Shown here: in pieces, positions 46,433-58,368 of the stretch
Position numbering within the stretch: position 1 is the first letter of the stretch
Layout: every line of letters starts with the position of its first letter
Assembly (NCBI GenBank): GCA_015178975.1
Contig: WHVD01000016.1
Coordinates: forward strand, 1,015,346-1,079,345
Length of the DNA stretch: 64,000 bases
Source: Hysterangium stoloniferum
Taxonomy: Eukaryota > Basidiomycota > Agaricomycetes > Hysterangiales > Hysterangiaceae
Direction: 5' to 3'
The notes under the pieces: generated by a model
What the model was told of the DNA's origin: nothing
Databases searched by the model: none
What the model saw: only the letters and a program-made list of their open reading frames with translations
Translations under genes and position numbers: made by a program

Positions 46433-47515
46433 CTACAGGTAATTAGAATGCTGGAACCAACCCTCCACATAGCTTGGTGTGACCATTGACAGTACATCTG
46501 TAATAAATGTATGAATAGCAAGGTCATCCTTGGTATCTACAGCTGCTCGAAACTGAGTGCCATGACGGCGGATTACACTTTTCATAAATGAAAAACCCTC
46601 TTCTATGGGGTTGAAGTCGGGAGAATATGGTGGTAGATAAATGAGTTTCACACCCCTGAACAATGTGTTAGCAGGAAAATATAGGATATAAAAACACCTT
46701 TCTGTGAAAAGATCTGCAACACCATCAACATGATGGATGGCACAATTGTCCATCACAAGGACACTCTCTGGCTGAGGGTAGGGATTCATGACATTGACAA
46801 GCTCCTGAATGAAAGTGAGGAATGAATCCCCATCGAAAGACCCATGGGTTATTTTCAGGTGTATGATTCCACGCAAGCTAAGTGCGGCAAGAATGGAGAA
46901 GCTGTGAAGCAAAGCTAGTCAATTAAAACATGCCCTCATATCTAGAAATAACTTACCAGTCTCCACGCTGAAAATAAGTCTGTTTGCATGCATGAGAACC
47001 TTTCAGTGCACATCCCATACTGTGATAAGTGGTCAGGATATTGACTGCACTTTCATCTGTAAAAACAAGTTGCTCTGGCCATTCATCACCAATCTTGAAA
47101 AGGAAAAGCTTGCGTGCCATTTGACAGTGTTCCAGGGCAGTCTTTGAAAGCTAAAACAATATAAATATGAGCACACCATCTAATGATTTACGGACATACC
47201 TTCTTCCATGTGTATCCAAGTAATGCCAAGGTGCAGTGGACAGTTGACAATAAAACCTCTACACCAAGCATTTCAAATAGATCCATTGCAATCTCATCTA
47301 AGTATGGATCAGGCTTCTCGTCCAGTAGACCCATCATATACTAAAAGAAACAGTCAGAATTGTGCTCACAGTATACATACATACCTTCATTCAAATACAC
47401 ACATTGCATGCCACCATGTCCATCAATGGTACCTTCCTTTACTTGTTGTATTCTGTAGGGTCACGCGAAACATCCCCAATCTCGTTCCAAAGCTGCAAAG
47501 TTCGCTGAACTACCC
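46433..47515 (-). pseudogene. DDE_3 (IS630/Tc1-mariner type) transposase
   Basis: Spliced frames on the minus strand: LWNEIGDVSRDPTEY (HTH end, about 47500-47450), YMMGLLDEKPDPYLDEIAM ... VEVLLSTVHCTLALLGYTWK (47345-47205), QLVFTDESAVN with the first Asp (about 47060), SVLVMDNCAIHH with the second Asp (about 46735) and LPPYSPDFNPIEE with the Glu (about 46600). The protein ends at 46433. An in-frame TAA after EYNK and the missing N-terminus indicate decay. It abuts the truncated gypsy integrase at 47515. Introns are about 43-50 nt. Confidence 0.8.
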
Positions 47516-47965
47516 AGAGAATGAATATACCTTGTTTTGAGAATCTGTCAACAATGACTAGAGTGGCAGAAAAGCCTTCGGAGTCCAGTAGGTGTTCAAT
47601 TAAATCCATAGAGATGGAATTCCACAGGTGTTCCAGTACCGGGAGTTGTTTCAAAAGGCCATATGGCTTGTGACACTGTGATTTAGAGTGTGGACAAGTA
47701 ATGCAAGATTTACAATAGTGCTTAATGAAGCCTTGGAGTCTGGGCCAAGTGTATTCTCTTCTTATTAATGATAGAGTTTTGTTGAACCCAAAATGTCCCG
47801 AGAGTGGATGGTCATGTTTTACTGAAGGATCCTGAGGCAGAGGCTGGAGGAGTCTGGGACATGTATGCGATCATCAAGTCTAAAGAAACCATGCTGGTCG
47901 AGAGACCACCAGGGTTGACCGGGGTCCATGGGGTGTCAAGGTGTGCTATAGTTATCGGGTCTAGT
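47516..47965 (-). pseudogene. Gypsy integrase N-terminal fragment
   Basis: The H2C2 zinc finger is visible: HPLSGHFG then CKSCITC (about 47810-47700). The start of the catalytic core follows (SISMDLIEHLLDSEGFSA, then LVIVDRFSKQGIFI) with its first Asp. It ends abruptly at 47516. A frameshift lies near 47830. Confidence 0.82.
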
Positions 47966-47970
47966 AGAAT

Positions 47971-48776
47971 TGTTATGACCAGAAATCCCACCAGACTCTG
48001 GGCACTAACTTATATGCACTCACACCCTACACACACCAATTATCAGTTTACCGGAATACCCGCCAGACTCCGTACGTCAGACCTGTCCATGCTTGACCTT
48101 CGTTACTTCATGTATCAGTCACCAGAATACCCGCTGGACTCTGCTCCTGTCTATCTCCAACCCTGTCCCACATACCAGTCACCAGACCCCACTTGGAAAA
48201 CCCATCAGCTCTCTAACTGAGCCCCATTCCCATTATGGTTAAATGACCTATCACGATTTGGACTCCACTCCCACCCTGTTCCCATTATGGTTTTACGACC
48301 TGTCATGATTTGGACTCTGCTCTGCTCCGTTCCATTCCTAACACCAAGTTTGGTGTTTATTTATCTCATTTTATGTTTGCTAGTTTAGTTTTCATTATTA
48401 CTGGATTTGGTATGTTATTCACTCCACAGTCTATATAGTCTGGCAGATGTTGTACATACAATCCAGTCAGAAAATCAGCTTAGATTCTCCCCAGTAATCT
48501 TAGTATATTTTCCACTCTATTCTCCTCTTGAAACACACCACTCTTACTTGTCAGATCCCACAGGCTCCAACCCATCTATCACTCGACCTCCAACTTATCT
48601 ATTTCAACTCCCCAACCTCTCAACCCATGAACCCCACTGGACTTCCCAGGATTCCCATCCACCCATTTGAAATTGGACAAGATGATCTCACAAGGGTGCA
48701 GCCTATAAGCTGAGGCCAAGTCCTACCGGCTTTCCCATGTGTTTCTCCAGAAACCCTCCATGTACACAACTTAACA
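47971..48776 (+). mobile_element. LTR (gypsy family 1), full length
   Basis: 806 bp from TGTTATGACC to CAACTTAACA. It has a TATATA box at 48432, and CAGTCAGAAAAT begins 32 nt later at 48464. The flanks AGAAT and ATAAG do not match, so it is not a simple solo insertion. It replaces the left end of the neighbouring Tc1 element. Confidence 0.85.
48432..48475 (+). promoter_or_regulatory. LTR promoter and presumed transcript start
   Basis: TATATA at 48432-48437 and CAGTCAGAAAAT at 48464-48475. The spacing fits initiation at about 48461-48464. The 12-mer is the exact complement of the primer-site-like stretch after the 5' LTR (55116-55127). Confidence 0.6.
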
Positions 48777-50241
48777 ATAAGCATGACATCATAGCTTTCC
48801 TTATCAGGGAAGTAGGAAATGAACAATGGACATGGTGCATCTGGACATTTTTTTTGCTCTGTCAACTGATACATGAAACTCAACTAAGGTTCATATAACT
48901 GTGGGAATTTCTGGTTAGGTTCAACAATGTCATGTGACCACATGTTTAAATAACACATTTACATGAACCTTTGCCTCAATTCACCCCCCATCACATGATG
49001 AAGAAGCACTCTACTGAAACAAGGCTCTCTGTCATTTCTCTTCCCCAGGAGGGTCACTCCTGCAGAACAATTGCTTCTAAACTTCATATTGGGCACTCTA
49101 CAGTATCAGAAATTTGCTCCCAACTTCCTGGTCCACTTCCAACACCTTCCAGAGGTTGTCCTCCCAAACTCTCCCCAGGGATCATCACCACCTGGCTCAT
49201 TCTATCACCTCTGGACAGGTTGATAATGCCTCCCAAGCCAAGTCCCACCTCTCCCTCAATGTCTGCACACAGACAATTAGAAATGCATTGAAGAAAGAGA
49301 ATTTGAAGGCTGTGGTGAAGGCCAAAAGACCTCTTTTTGCCTGTCAACACATCAAGGCTCGATATGAGTTTGCTATCAAGTACCAGCATTGGACTGAGGA
49401 GGACTGGTTTAGGGTCATCTTCTCAGATGAGACCAAAATCAATCATTTGGGCTCTGATGGGAGGTTGTGGGTATGGAAAAGACCAGGTTCTGCACTCACT
49501 CAGCAGCATATCAATGGAACTATCAAATTTGGAGGGGGGAGTCTAATGATTTGGGGATGTATGACAGCACATGGTGTGGGGTACATGTGCAAGATAGATG
49601 GGAGGATGGATGGGGAGATGTACAAGGACATATTGGAGGACTATATCTTCAAAACAGTGGAGTATTATGGGATGGACAGGGAAAGGTTTGTCTTCCAGCA
49701 GGACAATGACCCTAAACAGACTTGCAAGTTGGCCAAGGATTGGTTCAAGGACCATCAGGTGGAGGTTTTAGACTTGCCTGCACAGTATCCAGACCTGAAT
49801 CCAATAGAACACTTATGGTGGGAGTTGAAGAGAAGGCTTGGAACATACCCTGAGACACCCAAGAGCATATTGGAGCTCTGGGAGAGAGTGGAGGTGGAAT
49901 GGGAGGGTATTCCAAGGGAGAAATGCCTTGAATTGATCAAGAGCATGCCTAGAAGGGTTGCTGCAGTACTAAAGGCCAAGAGGGGGTACACTAAATACTG
50001 AAACTGGTAAAAACTAGTAATTAATTACAAGAGCAAAAAAAGTGTCCGGATGCACCATGTCCATTATTAATTTCCTACTTTCCTGATAAGGAAAGCTATG
50101 ATGTCATGCTTATGTCATCATGTAGGTCAGATATATACCTCTTACCTCTGATTTATTCAGAATTCTATCTATTTTATTTCTGGAGCTGTAAACCCATCTT
50201 TCCAATTTCACCAAACATCCGGACGCTTTTTTGGGTCACTG
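48777..50241 (+). mobile_element. Tc1-type transposon, left end missing
   Basis: The right end reads ...CGGACGCTTTTTTGGGTCACTG next to TA (50242-50243), as Tc1-type ends do. An inverted subterminal repeat of about 85 bp (ataagcatgacatcatag...) is present at 48777 and again, reversed, near 50110. The outer left terminus is replaced by the LTR ending at 48776. It was inserted in gypsy pol. Confidence 0.85.
48995..50001 (+). pseudogene. Tc1-type DD34E transposase with one frameshift
   Basis: The N-terminal HTH (STETRLSVISLPQEGHS ... IGHSTVSEICSQL) is in one frame. After a one-base shift near 49175 the frame continues through FSDETKINHLG (first Asp, about 49425), KFGGGSLMIWGCM, FQQDNDPKQT (second Asp, about 49700) and PDLNPIEHLW (Glu, about 49800), with 34 residues between the last two. 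It ends RGYTKY at 50001. Apart from the shift it is full length, about 335 residues. ATG at 48998 is equally likely as the start. Confidence 0.9.
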
Positions 50242-50249
50242 TAGCTTCT

Positions 50250-52418
50250 CAATATCCATAATGATAATTCCACAGACAATGTGATGTATGAGGAAAGTTG
50301 CACAGACTCATGCAGTAAGTTGCTGATTTGTCAAAATAGGTTTCAAGTTGTGCAGGTTTACTGTGGCATAGTCATTGCTCCCCTCTTTAGGATAGACATC
50401 CCATCATCTAGTTAAAGTGTCAGGTTTGCCACCGAGGTGACCAGGTCGAAAGTGGATAATCATATTGAAAGCTGATAGGTATTCAGACCAGTGGGCCTGC
50501 CAATGGGTCAAAGGTTTTGTAGTAGAAATGTATTCCAGGTTTTTATGATCTGTTACAACATCAATCGGAATTCCTGAGCCTTCCAAATAGTGTCACCACA
50601 TTTTGAAAGCTGAAAAAATTGCTAGGAGTTCCTTATCATGAATGTCATAATTGAGCTCTGCTCCGATGAAAGTGTGGGACAGAAAAGCCACAGGGTGGAC
50701 TTCTCCATCAGAGTCCTGGATAGACAAAATGGCTCCAAGTGCATAGTCCAAGGCATCCATTTCAACAATGAGTGGGAAGTCCAGTTTCCAGTGCAACAGA
50801 ATTGGATCTGAAGAAAAAGAATCTTTTGAAAGATTGAAAGCTTTTTGACACTTATCATTAAAATTCTGCAGAGTATCCTTGCACGTAAGATGGGTAAGGG
50901 GAACCGTGATTTCAGAATATCCACAGATAAACCGTCAGGAAAAATTGGCAAAGCCGAGGAAAGATTGTATATCTTTAACTTTTCTGGGTTCAGGCCAATC
51001 TTTGATGACTTGTACTTTAGTTTCATCCATGTGGAGTCTGCCGGGTCCCATTATGAAGCCCAGGTATTCCACGGAGTCAATGTCAAAAGTACAATTTTTA
51101 CCATTCATGAATAAACCATGTTGTGTGAGTCTCTGGAGAACTTCATGGACTTGTTTGTCATGTTCTGCAGAGTCCTCCGAATAGATAAGAATGTCATCCA
51201 AGTAAACAATGATGCATACATTGAGCATGTCAGAGAAAATGTCATTGATAAAATGTTGAAAAACAGACAGAGCATTGGTGAGTCCAAAGGGCATCACCAA
51301 CCACTCAAAGGCCCCATAACAGGTTCTGAAAGTAGTTTTCCATTCATCTCCCACAGAGATCCAGACCAAATGGTAGGCATGTTTAAGGTCTATTTTGGTA
51401 TAAATCTGGGCATTCCGTGGAGCATCGAGCAGGTCAGATATAAGTGGGAGTGGATACTTATCCTTTTTTGTGACAGCATTGAGTCCTCTGAAATCATCAC
51501 ATAGTCTAAGGGATCCATCCTTCTTTTTGACAAACAGAATAGGTGTTCCAAAAGGAGACTTAGAGGGTCTGATAAAACCTATGGACAAATGTTCATCCAG
51601 GAAATCCCAGATTGTGGAAAGTTACATGGACGAAAGCGGGTAAATATGTCCAAGGGGTGGCTGGGCACCTTCTTTGAGGTCAATTTTCAAGTCATACTCT
51701 CTGTGGGGGTGGAAGCCGGTCAGCTTTTCACTCACCAAAAACATCTGCAAAGTTGTGATATTTCTCCAGGACACCTTCTAGATCAGGGGTTTGCTCAGAT
51801 GCAGATACCAGAGTTGAGAAATGACCAGTTGCTTCATCAATTTTTAAATTGATAGTGAATGCCTGGGACCCATCCATTTTTGTCACCCTAATAAATGCTG
51901 CAGCATTAATGAGAGAAAGAGACAGAGGTGCCGTGGGTTCCAGGGAAGCCATAGGTGCCATAGGGATCACAGGAGTCCTCGAGACTGCAGGTGCCAGGAA
52001 GGCCATGGGTGCTGTGGAGGCCATGTTGGGTACAGTTTTCTCGGAAGCTGCAGGTGTCCAGACAGTTATGCTGTTTGCTACCCAGTCAATCAATGGATTG
52101 TAGCAGGTAAGCCAGTTATGTATGTCCTAGGACAACTGAGCAACTTGAGTCTAACTGGGTCACATAGAAAGTGACCAACTGAGATGTTCCACACAGGAAA
52201 CAGATGGATAAATTGCAAGCTTGGGTGATAACCAAATTGCTTGTGCCATCAAAAAGTCGGAGGCCAACTGGGTTTATCAGATAAGTTGACAACAGATTAT
52301 TTTGCATGAATTTTGTATCTAAAAAATAATGAGTGGAGCCAGAATCTATGAGTGCTGAAAAAACAAATTTCAGAATCATATTAGACCTAAGTTTAATAAA
52401 AAATGAGTCAGAGTTCAA
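50250..52418 (-). pseudogene. Gypsy protease, reverse transcriptase and RNase H
   Basis: Protease: SALIDSGSTHYFLD with the DSG triad (about 52355). Reverse transcriptase: [20 protein letters not shown] (51530-51470), [19 protein letters not shown] and the YLDD catalytic box in [13 protein letters not shown] (about 51205). RNase H: EMDALDYALGAIL (50760), DHKNLEYIS and [15 protein letters not shown] (about 50440). Frameshifts lie near 51728 and around 51000-50940. TGA stops follow KMW (about 50592) and LTR (about 50402), at positions where Arg is usual. A Tc1 insertion cuts the frame at 50242. Confidence 0.88.
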
Positions 52419-52757
52419 AAGAGTGGATGTGTTGAGATGGGTAAACTCGTGAATGTGCGGAGAGGCAATGCAACCCCCAACCTGTGCAGAGTCTGTGGGG
52501 TTGCTTACTCTTTTTTCAAGTCAGAAGCCAGTTTGTCCTTTGACAGGGATTCTGTGGAGGAAGTCTTGGCTGTTCGACCTTTTGCAAAGTTTGCTTTTGC
52601 CAATGGACAATCCAGAACTTGATGACCGGGTTTTCCGCACAAGAGACAAAGGTTATTATCCATACGATGTTGTCTTTCTTGTGGAGTCAATTTGCCATTG
52701 GGTCCAAGCTTGCCTGTGAGGTTGGGTTTTCCGGTTTGCTTGCCGGACTGTTGACCT

Positions 52758-52881
<124 letters not shown>

Positions 52882-53161
52882 AGAAGACTTTTTATTGTTC
52901 TTCTTATCGGATTGCATGTTGTTTTGGTTGCTGGTGGACGAAGTGTTGTTGTTGTTTTTATTGGCCATGGACTTGTTGACTTTGTCTGTGGAGCTCTTGT
53001 GGGCAACTTCTGTGTGACATTCCCAATAGCGTGCATCCACGTTTTGAGCCTTGAGGCAGATACAGGACAGTGTTTTTGGCTTGCCATCTTCTCCTTTTGA
53101 GACGTCATCTTTAAGGCGGGATGGCAGACCGGCATAGAACTGGTGGCAGAGAGTGGGATCG

Positions 53162-53968
53162 TGTTACGACCAGACAATCCCGCCAGACTCCGGGCACTAA
53201 CCTGTACGCCATCACACCCTACACACACCAAATGTCTGTTTATAGGATTTCCTGCCTGGACTCTGTACATCAAGACTTGTTACGTTCAACCTCATTACGA
53301 CACACATCAGTCACTGGACTTCCCCCGGACTCCGTCTCTGTCTATGTCCATCTTCATCCCACGCATCAGTCACTGGACCCCACTCAGAATCCCATCACCG
53401 CTCTAATCAAGCCCCATTCCCGTTTTAGTCAAATGACCTGTCACGATTTGAACTCCGCTCCCACTCTGTTTCCTGTTATGGTTATGCTTTGTCACGATTC
53501 AAACTCCACTCCGTTCCGTCCCATTCCTAACACCAAACTTGGTGTTTATTATTCCCATTTTATGTTTTGTTAGTTTCATTTCATCATTACTGGATTTGGT
53601 ATGTCATTCACTCCACGGTCTATATAAACTGGCAGATGTTGTACATACAATCCAGTCAGAAAATTAGCTTAGATTCCCCCCAGTAATCTAATAACATTTT
53701 CCGCTCTAAAACCCTACTTGATTCACACTGCTCGCACTAGTCGAAGCCCCCGGGCTCCGGCACATCTATCTCTCTCAATTATCTCGACTCATGACCCACA
53801 ACCTCTGACCTATGACCTACGACTCACAAACCCCACCCGGATTCCCGTCTGCCTGTCTGAAATTGGACAACACGATCTAGCGAGGGCGCAGCCTATAAGC
53901 TGAAGCCAAGTCCTACTGGATATCCCGCAGGTTTCTCCAGAGACCTGCCCTGTGTGTGTATCCTAATA
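53162..53968 (+). mobile_element. Solo LTR (gypsy family 1) inside gag
   Basis: TGTTACGACC... to a decayed ...TCCTAATA. The flanks GATCG (53157-53161) and GATTG (53969-53973) are a near-perfect 5-bp target duplication. TATATAAA is at 53621 and CAGTCAGAAAAT at 53653, again 32 nt apart. Confidence 0.85.
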
Positions 53969-54469
53969 GATTGCCCCACTGACAACAAGCTGCAAGATTG
54001 TTGAACTGGACAATATAGTCCATGATGCGCTGGGTGTCCTTCATACAAAGATTAGTGAGACTATTCTCAGCTTCTCCAGTCAGGTCATGCAGGCCAAAGT
54101 TGGTTTCTAGCTCCATAACAAAAGCATCCCAATCTTCAAGCCAAAGTGGCTCTTCCTCAGAAAGTCCACTAAAAGCTGGTTCAAACCATTTCAATTCAGA
54201 TCCCGAGAGGTATGAAAGTGTGTAGTTAACTTTTCAGGAGTCCATGGAGAATGTGGTGGATCAATCATGGAAATTGAAGTGACATTGCATGAGGAAAGTG
54301 GAAAGTTTGTTTGGGTTGGAACCTGTGAAGGGTTCCAGAGCATTGACTTTTGACCATGGAGGTTCCAGATCCTTCTTACTGCCTTCTCCGAGCATGTGAT
54401 TCATCAATCTCTCTAAAGTGATTGCTAACAACTCAGAGGTGGGATCCAAAAGTGGTGGTCGATCATTAG

Positions 54470-54873
54470 TGTGAAGAGTGGTGGAAGTTCTGACCGTTCT
54501 ATATACAAAGAAATGACTAGAATGGGAAGAAGGATGATTCGAGTGGAGGCCTCAACTATTATAGTTCGAGGCCAGAAGTGTTCACTAGTTCAGATAATAC
54601 TACCTATGTGGTAGCTGACATATTACCCTGATCACCGCTCGCTGTAGACCTGGTTTGTGTCTTACGAGTGGTGGTGCTTGGGTAAAAGTGTGTCTGAGTT
54701 CCATTTGGTGCTGAGTGCACCCACAAGTATACACAGAGCTTCAAACTAATGAAATGGTGCAATATTCAAAGAATATAAAGGATAGAAAAATATGAATAAA
54801 ATGTGTAAAATATAAATAAAATAAAAGGAGTGTTTTACCACAATGAAACTGTGGTAAAAGCATACTCCTCACA
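54470..54873 (-). mobile_element. Solo LTR (family 3) inside gag
   Basis: 404 bp, TGTGAGGAGTATGC...CTTCACA on the minus strand, with flanks ATTAG and GTTAG as a target duplication with one change. Removal restores the gag frame. Confidence 0.82.
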
Positions 54874-55115
54874 GTTAGATGGGGGATTTTCAACACCTTT
54901 GCCATTGTCAGGGGCCACGGACTCATCCTGATTCTCAGATTTGTCCAGGTTTGCTGGGACTTCTTTGATATGGGCTTCTTCCGTGGCGTCCAGCTGGTTT
55001 GTGAGAGTCTGGCTGGTATACAAAGTAAGTGGGGAATGAAGAGTCGATGGTCCAGGTAATGATTCCTGTACATGTGCTTTTCTTCTTGGTGGCATATTGC
55101 ACAATCTGCGAGTCT

Positions 55116-55129
55116 CAGTCAGAAAATAC
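55116..55129 (-). promoter_or_regulatory. Primer-binding-site-like stretch, family 1
   Basis: Directly after the 5' LTR the minus strand reads GTATTTTCTGACTG. ATTTTCTGACTG is the exact complement of CAGTCAGAAAAT, found at the presumed transcript start of the full-length LTRs. Confidence 0.65.
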
Positions 55130-55442
55130 TGTTAAGAGTTGTGCACAGAGCTTATCAGAGGGTTTCCAGAGAAACCTGTGGGAAAGCCAGTAGGACTTGG
55201 CTTCAGCTTATAGGCTGCACCCTTGTGAGATCATCTTGTCCAATTTCAAATGGGCAAACAGGAATCCCGGGGAGTCCAGGAGGTATTCCAGTGACTAGTA
55301 CATAAAGTAACGAAGGTTGAGCGTGGACAGATCTGATGTACAGAGTCCGGTGGGTATTCCAGTAAACTGATAATTGGTGCGTATAGGGTGCAGGTGCATA
55401 TAAGTTAGTGCCTGGAGTCTGGTGGGATTTCCGGTCATAACA
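55130..55442 (-). repeat. Gypsy 5' LTR, internally deleted
   Basis: 313 bp from TGTTATGACCGG to CTCTTAACA on the minus strand. About 500 bp present in the other family 1 LTRs, including the TATA box and start site, are missing, so this promoter is dead. It abuts the Tc1 remnant at 55443. Confidence 0.82.
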
Positions 55443-56615
55443 AAGAGATCCTTTCTCTACTTGATGCTGGCCATTCTGCCAAACATATTTCAGTTTCCAC
55501 TGGATATAGCTTTGCTACTATCTCTAGACTTCAGTCTAAACATTGCTCCCACCTTTCTAAGTCCTCTGGTGGTCGTCCTTCCAAACTCTCTACAGCCAAT
55601 ATCCATTTTGCACAATGTCTTATCAGCTCTGGGAAGGCTGATACAGCTGTAGATGCAACAAAGGCACTTTGCACTATCACCAACCAGTCACTCAATCCTC
55701 AAACAGTATGTTGTGGACTCAAGGCAGCTGGGATAAAGCCTGTGGTCAAGAAGAAAAGGCCTCTTCTTTCTAAGAAGCATAGGAAGGAGAGGATGGACTT
55801 TGCTTTGGCACATCAGGATTGGACTGTGGAGGACTGGAAGAAGGTGGTGTGGTCTGATGAGACAAGAATCAATAGGCTGGGGTCAGATGGTAGGAAGTGG
55901 GTGTGGAAAAAGGCAGGGGAGGACTTGAGTGACAGGCTGGGGGGGTTATGCATGCAGGATTGATGGAAGGATGGATGGGGATCTCTACATACAGATTCTG
56001 GAGCATGATTTGCAAGCCAACCTCAGGGATTATGGTAAATCTGCAGATGATGTCATCTTCCAGCAGGATAATGACCCCAAGCATACCTGCAAGAAGGCCC
56101 AGAATTGGTTTCAAGAAAATGGTTTCAGGGTTCTCTCATGGCCAGCACAGTCTCCTGACCTGAATCCCATTGAACACTTATGGAATCACCTGAAGAGGAG
56201 GTTGGCAGGATATGATAATGCACCCCAGGGGATGGAAGAGCTTTGGGAGAGGTGGGAGAGGGTGGTGGAGGAATGGTACAAGGTTGATGCAAAGGTGTGC
56301 CAGGATTTGATTGAAAGTATGCCTAGGAGGGTTGCAGATGTATTAAAGGCAAAGTGTGGCTATACCAAGTACTAAATATAAGTAATTTCCTGCCAAAAGC
56401 CTGTCAGTGACAAAAGGTATCCAATGACCCCTCTCTATTAAAATATTCATATTGTTACCATATATGGATATTACATAAAGACATTATGGTGTCTTGGATT
56501 ATACATGATAAAGTATGTTGGCAAATATTACAGTGACTTTTACAATTTTATCTACTGGGGTATAAGCTATACAAGTTGAAACTGCAAAACATTGGATATG
56601 TTTTGTAAGTCACTG
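55443..56615 (+). pseudogene. Tc1-type transposase, nearly full (right arm)
   Basis: It starts inside the HTH (EILSLLDAGHSAKHISVSTG), continues through SKSSGGRPSKLST, and shares DETRINRLG, FQQDNDPKHT and PDLNPIEHLW with the left-arm copy, ending KCGYTKY at 56375. The same internal deletion near 55940 breaks the frame. The right end CACTG meets TA at 56616-56617. It carries about 190 bp of N-terminal sequence that the left arm lacks. Confidence 0.9.
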
Positions 56616-56617
56616 TA

Positions 56618-58368
56618 TTGTACTTCATCCTCAGATAACAATCCATAAAGAAATGTGGTTTTAATGTCAATTTTTTGTGCATCCCATTCTAGAGTGGCAC
56701 CAATATGAAGCGAAATGCACCAGGATTCCATGTTTGCTGTAGGTGAGGTTGTTTTATGGTAGTCCTTGCCATAAATTTGCTCAAAGCCTTTGAAGACTAA
56801 GTATACCTTCCACCAAAATGCCTTGCTGGTCTCATCCCTTTTGATTCAGAAAACAGGTTGTCCTTGTGTATTTTACACCCCTGAGGAACTTCAGGTTGAG
56901 GTACAAGCTTATAGACCCCCATAGTCTTAAGAGAGTCTAGTTCATCCTGGAATCCAGCTCACCATCACCTGATTGGAGAGCCTCAGCCCATGTCTGCAGT
57001 TCCGCATTTACATGTCAATGGATCAACTCCAAAAGTATCTGAATTGCCATTAAGGTATGTATGTTAGTATTGGTTAATATGCAGACTGGATCAATGAGAG
57101 GGCTTGTTGCAACTCATCATGATCTGGTGTTTGATGTTGCGAATGTCATGACAGTATCATGCAGTTTGGCAATTCATGGCAAGTGTTCTTGTTTCTGAAA
57201 TTGTATTTTCTCAGCACAATCCTTGGATTCTTGGATAGCATGTTCAAGCTGTGCAGTGGAAACAGATGGTTCAGCAGCTGTACAATTAGAATGTTGAAGG
57301 GGAGATGGATCAACCATTGGGATTGAAACAGGAGGTTGCCTGGATTGAGGTAGGATTGGAGAAGATTTAGTAAGGAGTTCAGCAGGAAGACTGGGAGAGT
57401 AAATATCAGATGAAGCAGACTTAGTTGATAGATTGGGGGTATCATCGGCATGAACATTAAGTTCAGAATTGGGAATCTGGCAATGTCCATCATGGCTTTC
57501 CAGAAATTGGACATAGTAAGAACTATAGATTTGGCTTGATGTTTGGTATTTTAGAGTTTGCATCATAACAAATAAGGTCACATTCAATTGAATGCTCATA
57601 GACTTTTGTATTTACTGTATTTTGAATGAGAAAAAAAGGATGATATCCAATTTCTTGCATGTAAGAGTAGTCAGGTAGTCAACCATACAAAGGTCCCATA
57701 GGATTATGCCATTGAGGGAAGCAGTGGTCATTTTAACATGTAGATGAGTGGCTGTGAGGTACTGTAAAATTCACCCCACAAGTATGATGGTAAATTAGGA
57801 TAGATACACATTGAGCAAGCCTTCCCCATAAGTGTTCTATGCATGCAGTCTATTCATCCAATGTGTACAGATGTGTAGGGTTGCCATAAACTGCTGTTGA
57901 GTACCTCTGGATGCCAGCCAATCTGTCATTTCATGACTCTTCAGTTCATCATTATCAGTGCAATATATTCTGATTTTGAGTCCTGTTTCAATTTTCCTAG
58001 CTTTTTCCCAATGTTGGAGTTATGGAAATGCATCATTTTTTTTTTTAATGGTATTGTCCAAATGAAACTTGTATAATTGTCAACTATGTTCATGATGTAG
58101 TTGTTTCCACTGTGACACATCACAGCTTCCAGTCCTGTTAAATCTACCCATTTTTTCTCAGGTTTCCTCATTGCTTTATGTATGCCCCTCTGCCTCCTGA
58201 TGTATTTTTGGAATGGATGATTTTGTCTGTTTTCCAAGGATACATTAGTTGCATTTGAGGATGGGCAGGTAGGATTGGACTGCACATCTTTGATGGAGCC
58301 ATTGTTGAGCATGTTACTAATTTATTTATAGTTCACATGCCCAAGATGGTGGTGTGTTAGGATCCCAA
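56618..58368 (-). pseudogene. Ty1/copia pol remnant (right arm)
   Basis: Mirror copy of 34260-36010 with the same stops and the same Tc1 insertion site in the RVT_2 start. The ORFs at 58312-57941 and 57599-57174 encode the same proteins as in the left arm. Confidence 0.8.
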
